Shown: positions 16,762 through 25,249 of the stretch, piece by piece
Numbering within the stretch: the stretch's first letter is position 1
How the letters are laid out: each line of letters starts with the position of its first letter
Source: Desulfosarcina cetonica JCM 12296
Lineage (GTDB): Bacteria; Desulfobacterota; Desulfobacteria; Desulfobacterales; Desulfosarcinaceae
Direction: 5' to 3'
Assembly (NCBI RefSeq): GCF_001311845.1
Contig: NZ_BBCC01000044.1
Location: forward strand, 1 to 36,428
Length of the DNA: 36,428 bases
The notes under the pieces: generated by a model
What the model saw: only the letters and a program-made list of their open reading frames with translations
What the model was told of the DNA's origin: nothing
Database searches by the model: none
Translations under genes and position numbers: made by a program

Positions 16762-18008
16762 ATGCCCCACCTCATTCCCGAAAAAGCTGAATTGCTGGAG
16801 AAACTCCGTCAGGGCGGCTTCGCCGTTCCCGATTTCATTTATGTCCCGTCCCAGCATTTCGACAGCGAGAACTTTACCGCGCTTGAAGCCTTTTTGGAGA
16901 AACACCGGGAGAGTTTCAAGGTGATTGCCCGCAGCGCCCATCCCCAGGAACGCCATTTCAAGGGGGGACCTTCGATTCACTGGAAACCTACGCGGATGTG
17001 GGCGGCATTCGTTATGCACGCAACAAGATGATCAAACTGGCCACGACCAGTAAACGACTGAGCATCCTGCGCCAGCAGCATTTCAATCATGCACCCGAAC
17101 TGGATTTGCAGCAGATGGGGGTGATCGTCATGCCGTTTATCGACGGATCCAGCGTGATGGCCAAGAAGCTCTGCGGTTACTGGGAGTTCGGGTATTCGCG
17201 GGATCGGATTCACAAGGTGCAGAGCGAACCCTACATCACCCGCACACCCCATGACCGGCGCCTGGTTCAACTCTCCAAAGACATTCAGGCGTATCTTGGG
17301 TTTCGTTGTGAAATCGAATATATTATTGCTGCCGATGGAACGATCCACGTGGTGCAGGCCAAGGATATCTCCAATATCGATATCCTTGAGGAAAAAGAGA
17401 ACTACCAGGCCATCATGCTGGACGGCGTCCGCCGAATTCGTCGGCGCCGCAATTACCGGGAACGTCCATTATACGTCATGGACAACCGGACATTTTACAT
17501 CGATCTGATCTCCCTGTGTGAGGAGCTGTTGGACGCGCGCGAGCAGGCAGAGGGTGGGGGTGAGATCGACATTTCAAAGATGATTGCCTTTATCAAAGGC
17601 TACGAAGCCAGCCTGGAGGATTTTGCCCTGCGTCATCAACGCTACGCCGTCCTGGGGCTGGCCATTCAGGATACGGTCGAACTCTTCCAGATCGCCAATC
17701 ACTACCTTGACGACCTGCCCGATTTGCAATCCCAGTTGTCCAAGGTCCTGCACAACAACCTCTACCAGATCGATATTTTTCTTTCCGAAGCCGATACCCT
17801 GATCGCCAAGGACAAAGTGCGCATCAACCTGTGCAGTCACGACGCCTACGGCATCGATACGGTGCGCAACCCGCTGTGGACGGTTTACTGGAATGTGGAG
17901 CGCCATCGGGAAGTGGCCCGTGTTTTCAAGCAGGTGGGTTTTAAGACCGGCGATACGGTGAGCATCCACATCAACGCCGACGACAAACCGACGGTCCACC
18001 GCATGTAA
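16762..18008 (+). CDS. Stand-alone PEP-synthase-type ATP-grasp domain protein (frameshifted)
   Basis: About 415 aa after correction. The first half resembles the N-terminal ATP-grasp domain of phosphoenolpyruvate synthase/pyruvate phosphate dikinase: VIARSAHPQE, then KGGTFDS, and EIEYIIAADGTIHVVQAKDI, which parallels the conserved end of that domain (..LYILQARPIT type). The swivelling His domain and PEP-binding barrel are absent; the second half is helical and unrecognised. The frame breaks in a run of six G (16962-16967); a seventh G restores the protein. It lies divergent from the TetR gene with a likely operator between, and ends before repeat copy 2. Possible role: ATP-dependent phosphotransfer to an unknown partner. 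Confidence 0.65.
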
Positions 18009-18028
18009 TGCAACAACGCCCATGATGC

Positions 18029-18183
18029 GATGAACGCATAAACAGTCGCTGATTCAACAACGGATTCGTAACAAGCCCGAGATCAAGGCTTGCGAATCCT
18101 TAAGGAATGAGGCGTACTTTTGCGTACGCCGCAGTGACGACGGATTCGCGTAACGCCGATATCGGGCTTGTTACGAATCCGTT
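18029..18183. repeat. Structured dispersed repeat, copy 2
   Basis: Arms 18059-18084 and 18158-18183 pair over 25 of 26 positions, with the same single mismatch as copy 1. The inner hairpin is GGCGTAC (18111-18117) with GTACGCC (18124-18130). Two arm pairs differ from copy 1 but remain paired (G-C to A-T at the outer end, A-T to C-G in the AAAAAG/AACAAG stretch). The right end covers the stop codon of the minus-strand receiver gene. Like copy 1 it lies between convergent genes. Confidence 0.9.
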
Positions 18184-18856
18184 ACCCCTTCTTCCGATAC
18201 AGTTCGGGATAGAGGCGCTTTGCACATTCGGGGCAGATGCCGTGGCTGAAATCGGCCTGGGTGTGTGCGGCAATGTAGTCTTCGATTTCCTGCCAGGTAC
18301 CGGCCTCATCGTTGCGAATCCGTTTGCAGGAGGCGCAGATCGGCAACAACCCCTTCAGTGTTTTTACCTCTTCCAGAGCCTTTTGCAGTTGGGCGATCAG
18401 GGAGTCGCGCTCCTTGGCGGCACGATGTTTGATGACGGCAATTTCGATGGTGGAGCGGAGCTCGTTGATGTCGTAGGGCTTGATGATGTATCCGTACGGA
18501 TTGGTCTTGACGGCCTTTTCGAAGATCTTCTGGTCGGCGAGACAGGTCATGAAGATGATCGGTACATCTGAATTCTCGGCGATTTTTTGGGCGGCGTCGA
18601 TGCCGGTCATGTCCCCTTTGAGCAGGATGTCCATGGTCACCAGGTCCGGATGGTGCCGGAAAACCCCGCTGATGGCCGCCAGCCCCGATACGGCGGTGCC
18701 GCAAATTTCATACCCCAGGCTTTCCAGCCGGGCCGTGAGCACCATGGAAACATTGGGGTCGTCCTCGACCACGAGAATTCGGGTGGGTCGCTCCGTCAAG
18801 GGCTCATCTGGCCGATGGGCATCCAAGGGGTCCGTTTTTGTAACTGTGGTTACCAT
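18182..18856 (-). CDS. Response regulator with Cys-rich C-terminal motif
   Basis: A complete protein of 224 aa. Residues about 25-145 are a receiver: RILVVEDDPNV acidic pair, Asp in LVTMDILLKG, Thr in IFMTCLA, Lys in IIKPYD. A coiled-coil-like helix follows (HRAAKERDSLIAQLQKALEE), then LKGLLPICASCKRIR and a second GICPECAKRLYPEL. This CxxC...CxxC tail recurs on signalling proteins of Desulfobacterota and may bind metal. No DNA-binding domain is seen. ATG at 18856 follows AAGGTG. Its stop codon lies within repeat copy 2. No kinase gene adjoins it. Confidence 0.9.
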   Translation of the reverse strand: MVTTVTKTDPLDAHRPDEPLTERPTRILVVEDDPNVSMVLTARLESLGYEICGTAVSGLAAISGVFRHHPDLVTMDILLKGDMTGIDAAQKIAENSDVPIIFMTCLADQKIFEKAVKTNPYGYIIKPYDINELRSTIEIAVIKHRAAKERDSLIAQLQKALEEVKTLKGLLPICASCKRIRNDEAGTWQEIEDYIAAHTQADFSHGICPECAKRLYPELYRKKG

Positions 18857-19128
18857 TTGTGCACCTTCACCCGTTTAGAGAAAATCCTATCATTTTAAAT
18901 TATGCCCGTTTGATGGGTGTGGCAACGTCCCTTTGGCCCTGAAACGTGTCGCTCAACGGTTTCGGCATCAGATTCGTTCTGTCTCCGTCCATTTTAGAGA
19001 AGCAAATCCGTTGCCAATTCTCAACGGGTGGGCCACGGGTCCGGTGCCCGCACGCGTTTTGCGTCGTTATTCGAGAGGACTTGCACGCCTTTGTCGGTCT
19101 TGTGACCGGGGGGTGAGATGGGTATGGT
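18857..19128. other. Non-coding stretch between receiver gene and trp control region
   Basis: Some 270 bases without a credible gene in either strand; the open frames present are short, lack ribosome sites and resemble nothing. It presumably holds the promoter of the minus-strand receiver gene (A+T-rich near 18885-18903). The trp control signals begin at about 19129. Confidence 0.4.
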
Positions 19129-19146
19129 GTTTCTATCGATAAGAAC
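19129..19146. promoter_or_regulatory. Imperfect palindrome upstream of the trp promoter
   Basis: GTTTCTATCGATAAGAAC is symmetric at 14 of 18 positions around ATCGAT and lies just upstream of the -35 box. It could be a regulator site; none is identified. Confidence 0.35.
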
Positions 19147-19154
19147 AAAAAATC

Positions 19155-19183
19155 TTGACAGGTTTTGCAAAACCGCCTACAGA
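19155..19183 (+). promoter_or_regulatory. Probable trp promoter with palindrome in the spacer
   Basis: TTGACA (19155-19160) is a perfect -35 box; TACAGA (19178-19183) at 17 bases is a weaker -10 box. The spacer contains GGTTTTGCAAAACC (19161-19174), a perfect 14-bp palindrome, where a bound protein would block RNA polymerase. It does not resemble the E. coli TrpR operator, so the regulator is unknown. Confidence 0.6.
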
Positions 19184-19214
19184 TAGCCGAAAACCATCGG
19201 GTTAAGGCATGGAG

Positions 19215-19319
19215 ATGAATTCCGGCATGATGACGATACCACCGTTTGAGGCTATTTTTTTGCGGGCGCAGCGATGGCTCTGGCGCAACGGGTGGTGTCG
19301 CTTTGCCTGCCGGATCTGA
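19215..19319 (+). CDS. trpL: trp leader peptide with three Trp codons
   Basis: A 34-codon frame starting ATG at 19215 (in-frame ATGs also at 19227 and 19230; the peptide would then be 30 or 29 aa). Codons TGG CTC TGG CGC AAC GGG TGG fall at 19275-19295, giving W-L-W-R-N-G-W near the C-terminus, with TGA at 19317-19319. Trp is rare in proteins, so three in seven residues in front of trpE is diagnostic of an attenuation leader. AAGG lies about seven bases before 19215. The peptide itself is not expected to have a function; translation of it would sense charged tRNA-Trp. Confidence 0.82.
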   Translation: MNSGMMTIPPFEAIFLRAQRWLWRNGWCRFACRI

Positions 19320-19416
19320 TTCGTTCACGCCAAATCGAAAAAAGCGTTGCGGGCAGGCCGGTCGATGCCCGCGACCGTGTACAGCGGGTCGTGGAAATCA
19401 CACGACCTTTTTTTTT
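19305..19416 (+). promoter_or_regulatory. trp transcription attenuator (five pairing segments)
   Basis: Segments: a GCCTGCC (19305-19311); b GCGGGCAGGC (19349-19358); c TGCCCGCGACC (19366-19376); d GGTCGTGG (19387-19394); e CACGACC (19401-19407). Possible pairs are a:b (7 bp), b:c (7 bp, GCGGGCA with TGCCCGC), c:d (8 bp including one G-U) and d:e (terminator). Inferred logic: a ribosome stalled at the first two Trp codons leaves a free, so a:b forms, c pairs with d and transcription continues. A ribosome reaching the stop codon covers a, so b:c forms and d:e terminates. Confidence 0.75.
19387..19416 (+). terminator. Intrinsic terminator of the trp attenuator
   Basis: GGTCGTG (19387-19393) pairs with CACGACC (19401-19407) around a seven-base loop, followed by nine T (19408-19416). 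It sits 22 bases before the trpE start, upstream of the trpE ribosome site, so it can only act on leader transcription. Confidence 0.88.
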
Positions 19417-19438
19417 GGACAAATGAGGAGTCTTGTCG

Positions 19439-20943
<1,505 letters not shown>

Positions 20944-20947
<4 letters not shown>

Positions 20948-21525
20948 TATTGATGATCGACAACTATGATTCGTTCACCTACAACCTGGTGCAGTACCTC
21001 AGGCAGATCGGTGAAGGCGTGGTGGTCAAGCGCAACGACACCATTGACGTGGAAGATATCGCGGCCATGGCCCCCCAGGCCATCGTGATTTCGCCGGGCC
21101 CGGGCCGGCCCGAATCCGCCGGGGTCAGCCTGGATGTGATCCGACGTTTTTCCGGAACGATTCCCATCCTGGGGGTCTGTCTGGGGCATCAGTCCATCGC
21201 CCATGCCTTTGGTGGTAAGGTCATTTCGGCCAAGCGGCTGATGCATGGCAAGACCTCCATGGTTACCGCCGACGGGCAGGGGGTTTTCAAGGGGATCAAG
21301 GCGCCTTTCCAGGCCATGCGCTACCACAGCCTGGCGGTGGAACCGGCGAGCCTGCCCGACTGCCTCGAGATCACCGCCACGGCCGATGACGGCGAAATCA
21401 TGGGGCTGCGGCATCGCACGCACCCCACCGAAGGTATCCAGTTCCATCCCGAATCGATCATGACCCCGGTGGGCAAGCGGCTGCTGCGCAATTTTTTGAA
21501 GATGATTCCCGCAATCAACAATTGA
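20944..21525 (+). CDS. trpG: Anthranilate synthase component II (glutamine amidotransferase)
   Basis: A protein of 193 aa, a stand-alone class I glutaminase supplying ammonia to TrpE. It opens MILMIDNYDSFTYNLVQYL; the oxyanion motif is SPGPGRPESAG, the nucleophile Cys lies in GVCLGHQSIAHAFGG, and the His-Glu pair in GIQFHPESIMTP. GGGGAGG lies ten bases before the ATG inside trpE, and the 4-bp overlap suggests coupled translation. Similar proteins also serve p-aminobenzoate synthesis (PabA); the trp operon position favours TrpG, though it could serve both. Confidence 0.97.
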
Positions 21526-21546
21526 GGATGATAAGGAGAAGCGATC

Positions 21547-22566
21547 ATGTTCAAGCAACACCTGGCGACCATCATTCGCCGCACCGATTTGAGTGAAGAC
21601 CAGATGGCGGAGATGATGACCGAAATCTTCGAAGGCCGCACCACGGATACCCAGGTGGCGGCCATGATGGCTGCCCTGGCCACCAAGGGCGAAACCTTCA
21701 TGGAACTGGTCGGCGCGGCCCGAGCCATGCGCAAGAAGGCCCACCGCATCCAGGTGGCCGCGTCACCACTGGTGGATACCGTGGGTACCGGCGGTGACGG
21801 GAGCCATACCTTCAACATCTCGACGACCACGGCTTTTGTGGTGGCCGGCTGCGGCGTTACCGTGGCCAAGCACGGCAACCGTAGCGTCTCTTCCAAGTGC
21901 GGCAGCGCCGACGTACTGGAGCAGTTGGGCGTCAAGCTGGACACCGATCCGGAAGTGGTCGAGGAAGCGATCCAGACGCTCGGCGTGGGTTTTCTCTTTG
22001 CGCCGCTCTACCACAGCGCCATGCGTTTCGCCGCCAAGGCACGCGCCGAGGTGGGCCTGCGCAGCATCTTCAACATGCTGGGACCATTGACCAACCCGGC
22101 CGGCGCCAACTGCCAGTTGATCGGCGTCTATGCTCCTGAATTGACCGAGATGTTCGCCGAGGCCCTGCGCTTGTTGGGCTCCAGAAGCGCCTTTGTGGTT
22201 TACGGGCAGGACGGCCTGGACGAGATTTCGGTGTGCGCGCCCACCCGGGTCTCCCAGTTGGAAAACGACGCCATCCGGACCTACGATATCTATCCCGAGC
22301 AGTACTTCGGCCGGCTGGCCGAACCGGGGAGCCTGACCGGTGGCGATCCGGCGGAGAACGCCGTTATCACCCGCAGCATCCTCGAAGGTGGTGAAAAAGG
22401 CCCCCGGCGGGACGTGGTCCTGCTCAACGCGGCCGCCGCGTTGGTGGCCTGCCAGAAAGCCGCCGACCTGCCCGAAGGCATCGCCATGGCCGAGACGTCC
22501 ATCGACAGCGGCGCGGCCATGAACAAACTGAATGCCCTGGCGGCCTACACCCGCGACAATGGATAG
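21547..22566 (+). CDS. trpD: Anthranilate phosphoribosyltransferase
   Basis: A protein of 339 aa, usual length. It transfers phosphoribosyl from PRPP to anthranilate. The PRPP/Mg loop is present as VDTVGTGGDGSHTFNIST, followed by KHGNRSVSSKCGSADVLE and LGPLTNPAGA. AAGGAG lies eight bases before ATG. It stands 21 bp after trpG and 10 bp before trpC, within one operon. TrpD is separate from TrpG here, unlike the fused enterobacterial form. Confidence 0.97.
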   Translation: MFKQHLATIIRRTDLSEDQMAEMMTEIFEGRTTDTQVAAMMAALATKGETFMELVGAARAMRKKAHRIQVAASPLVDTVGTGGDGSHTFNISTTTAFVVAGCGVTVAKHGNRSVSSKCGSADVLEQLGVKLDTDPEVVEEAIQTLGVGFLFAPLYHSAMRFAAKARAEVGLRSIFNMLGPLTNPAGANCQLIGVYAPELTEMFAEALRLLGSRSAFVVYGQDGLDEISVCAPTRVSQLENDAIRTYDIYPEQYFGRLAEPGSLTGGDPAENAVITRSILEGGEKGPRRDVVLLNAAAALVACQKAADLPEGIAMAETSIDSGAAMNKLNALAAYTRDNG

Positions 22567-22576
22567 GAACCCGGTA

Positions 22577-23388
22577 ATGGCGACCAATTTTTTGACCACG
22601 ATTGTTCAGCAGAAAAAAGCGGATATCGCCCAGGCGCGCGAGCGCGTCTCCGAAGCGCGGCTGGTTGAGTTGGCCGGCCGGAGAACCGATTTTCGCCCCT
22701 TTGCCGATCGTCTTGCCCGACCGGGGGCGGGCGGGGTGAACATCATCGCCGAAATCAAGCGTGCCTCGCCCTCCAAGGGGGATATCTGCCCGGACCTGGA
22801 TGCCGCAGACATGGCCGCCCGATATGAGGCGGGAGGCGCGGCGGCGGTCTCCGTGCTTACCGACGGTCCTTTCTTCAAGGGGTGCCTGGACGATCTCACG
22901 GCCGCGCGGGCGGCCTGCAACCTGCCCGTGCTGCGCAAGGAGTTCATCATCAGCCGCTACCAGGTTTACGAGGCGGCGGCCGCCGGCGCCGATGCGATTT
23001 TGCTCATCGCCCGGATTTTGACCCCCGAAAAACTCGCTCAGCTTTATCATTTGTGCCGTGAGTTGGGCATGGACGCCTGGTGGAGATTCATTCACCGGCG
23101 GATGCCCTTGTCGTGGCCGCTACCGACGCCCGGCTGGTGGGCATCAACAACCGTAACCTGAGCACCTTTGAAACCGATTTGGCCGTGGCCCTGGAGCTGG
23201 TCTCCCGACTAACGGCACACCAGGTCCCCGTGGCCGCTTCGGGAATCGCCGGCGTCGCCGATGTGAAGCGCAACCTGTCGGCCGGAATTTTCAATTTCCT
23301 CGTGGGGGAGAGCATCGTGCGTGCGGCCGACCCGGCCGGGTTCATCCGCGGATTGGTCGGTGCCGGTCGAGAGGAGAAGACATGCTGA
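22577..23388 (+). CDS. trpC: Indole-3-glycerol phosphate synthase (frameshifted)
   Basis: About 270 aa after correction; it closes the indole ring of CdRP. Motifs: EIKRASPSKG (with Glu and Lys of the active site), PVLRKEFIIS (Lys), VEIHSPAD (Glu), GINNRNL (Asn). The expected ESGI motif reads AASGI, so the second catalytic Glu is replaced by Ala. The frame breaks at 23075-23078: GMDA in one frame continues as LVEIHSPAD in the next, as if GCCCTGG lost a C. ATG at 22577 follows AGGA. The end overlaps trpF by 7 bp. The frameshift is probably a sequencing error, because downstream trp genes are intact. Confidence 0.88.
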
Positions 23389-24086
23389 CGCATCCGGAAT
23401 CCCCGTCCCGGCCGCTCCAGGTGAAAATTTGCGGCCTGACCCGCCCCGACGAGGCGGTCGCCTGTGCCCGGCTGGGTGCCGATGCCATCGGTCTGGTCTT
23501 CTACCCCAAAAGCCCGCGCCACGTCAGCGATGACCAGGCGCGTGCCGTTGTGGCGGCCCTGCCATCGTCGGTGGCGGCCGTGGGCGTGTTCGTCGATGCC
23601 GACTTCGAGACCATCATGGCACGGGTAAGCGGCTGCGGTCTCTCCATGGCCCAACTGCACGGCCGGGAGACACCGGCGTTGACCGAACGGTTGACGGCCG
23701 CGGGCGTGGGGGTGATCAAGGCCCTCTTTGTCGGTGGTCGGCCCGACTTGGAAGAGGGGCGCAACTATAAGGTGGATGCCTTTCTGGTGGAATGCGCCAA
23801 GGGACCCCTGCCCGGCGGCAACGCCATGACCTGGGATTGGGCCGCAGCCCGGGAATTCGGGCGGCAGTATCCCCTGGTCCTGGCCGGCGGCTTGGATCCC
23901 GAAAATGTAGCCACAGCGATTCAGGCCGCGAGGCCGGCGGCCATCGACCTCAGTTCGGGTGTGGAGGCGTCGCCGGGTCGCAAGGACCCGGATAAGGTCG
24001 CCCGACTGCTTGAGGCCGTAAACCGCATCGCGGCGCCTGACGATTCATTTCGCTCGTCTCAGGTGTTTCGTCCACGAAAGGGTTGA
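23382..24086 (+). CDS. trpF: Phosphoribosylanthranilate isomerase
   Basis: A protein of 234 aa. It isomerises PRA to CdRP, between the TrpD and TrpC steps. Conserved parts: KICGLTRPDEA (catalytic Cys), GADAIGLVFYPKSPRHVS, AQLHG, LAGGLDPENV and IDLSSGVEASPGRKD. The usual catalytic Asp position in the LLLD motif reads FLVE, an Asp-to-Glu change that I think recurs in this lineage, from memory. AGGAG lies five bases before ATG at 23382, inside the trpC end. It is the last trp gene visible; trpB and trpA do not follow. Confidence 0.94.
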   Translation: MLTHPESPSRPLQVKICGLTRPDEAVACARLGADAIGLVFYPKSPRHVSDDQARAVVAALPSSVAAVGVFVDADFETIMARVSGCGLSMAQLHGRETPALTERLTAAGVGVIKALFVGGRPDLEEGRNYKVDAFLVECAKGPLPGGNAMTWDWAAAREFGRQYPLVLAGGLDPENVATAIQAARPAAIDLSSGVEASPGRKDPDKVARLLEAVNRIAAPDDSFRSSQVFRPRKG

Positions 24087-24090
24087 TCCC

Positions 24091-24341
24091 ATGCCCGATG
24101 CCGATGACCTGCTCATCATTCCCCACCGCCAGCTCAGCCCTGAAGCCTTGACCGGCTGATCGAGGAGTTCGTGACCCGCGATGGCACCGATTCGGGCTAT
24201 ACCCGGGGGTCGCTGGTCGAGAATGCCGCCATGGTGAGACGGCAATTGGACGATGGAACGGCGGTGATCGTTTTTGACAACCGTCGCCAAACCTGCAATA
24301 TCGTGCCTGCCGATACGCTGAAAACCATCGTCCGAGCCTGA
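24091..24341 (+). CDS. YheU-family (UPF0270) small protein (frameshifted)
   Basis: About 83 aa after correction. [20 protein letters not shown], then [25 protein letters not shown] and [10 protein letters not shown] follow the YheU/UPF0270 pattern (IIPW..LSPETL..LIESFVLREGTDYG type). Function of the family is unknown. In the DNA, GGC is followed by TGA at 24157-24159; one extra C would give GGCCTGATC and keep the frame, so a missing base is likely. Because of the break the gene is easy to miss. It starts five bases after the trpF stop and so may be part of the trp transcript. Confidence 0.75.
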
Positions 24342-24376
24342 CCCAATGCCGATCCCGATTCGCGAGGAACCCTGTC

Positions 24377-25223
24377 ATGAAATACATCGGCGCCCATGTG
24401 AGTGCCGCCGGCGGCGTGGCCAACGCCCCGCTGAACGCCCGGGCCATCGATGCCACGGCTTTTGCCCTGTTTACCAAGAACCAGCGCCAGTGGACGGCCA
24501 AACCGCTGAGCGAGACGCTATCCGCGCATTCAAGGAGAATTGCCGGGCCGCCGGCTATCCCCCGGACCGGATCCTGCCCCATGACAGCTACCTGATTAAC
24601 CTCGGCCATCCGGAACGACTGGGACTGGAAAAATCCCGTGCGGCTTTTATCGATGAAATGCGGCGCTGCGAGCAGCTGGGCCTGATGTATCTCAATTTTC
24701 ATCCGGGCAGCCACCTGAACAAAATCAGCGCCACCGACTGCCTGGCGCGCATCGCCGAGTCCATCAACCTGGCCCTCGATGCCACCTGCGGGGTGACGGC
24801 GGTGATCGAGAATACCGCCGGTCAGGGAACCAACCTGGGCCACCGCTTCGAACACCTGGCGGCCATCATCGATAAGGTGGCCGACAAATCACGGGTGGGG
24901 GTCTGCCTGGATACCTGCCATACATTCTCCGCCGGCTACGATTTGGTGACCCGCGAGGGCTATGCGGAGACCCTGGCGCGTTCGATGCCGAGGTGGGCTT
25001 TGCGTACCTTCGCGGGCTGCATCTCAACGATGGCAAAAAGGCCCTGGGCAGCCGGGTGGATCGTCATGCCAGCCTGGGGGAGGGCGCCTTGGGGCTGGCG
25101 GTCTTCCGCAGGATCATGGCCGATCCGCGTTTCGACGGTATCCCCCTGATTCTGGAAACCCCTGACCAGAGCCGCTGGGCCGAGGAGATCCGGCTGCTCA
25201 AGGGCATGATCGGCAACGGATGA
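24377..25223 (+). CDS. nfo: Endonuclease IV (two frameshifts)
   Basis: About 282 aa after correction, close to the 285 aa of E. coli Nfo. It cleaves DNA at abasic sites and is a TIM barrel with three zinc ions. It opens [14 protein letters not shown]. Metal-site motifs are all present: [63 protein letters not shown] and ILETPD. The frame breaks at 24515-24518 (PLSE-T to AIRAFKE) and at 24978-24981 (TLAR to [10 protein letters not shown]), each fitting one missing base. ATG at 24377 follows GAGGAA. It lies 36 bp after the yheU-like gene and ends 26 bp before the convergent kinase gene. Confidence 0.88.
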
Positions 25224-25249
25224 GGATCGTGTTGGCCGAAAAGCACCCG

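Noticed and set aside
24091..25223. Recent pseudogene formation in yheU and nfo
   Set aside because: All motifs are preserved in alternate frames and breaks are single bases, so consensus error is the simpler reading.
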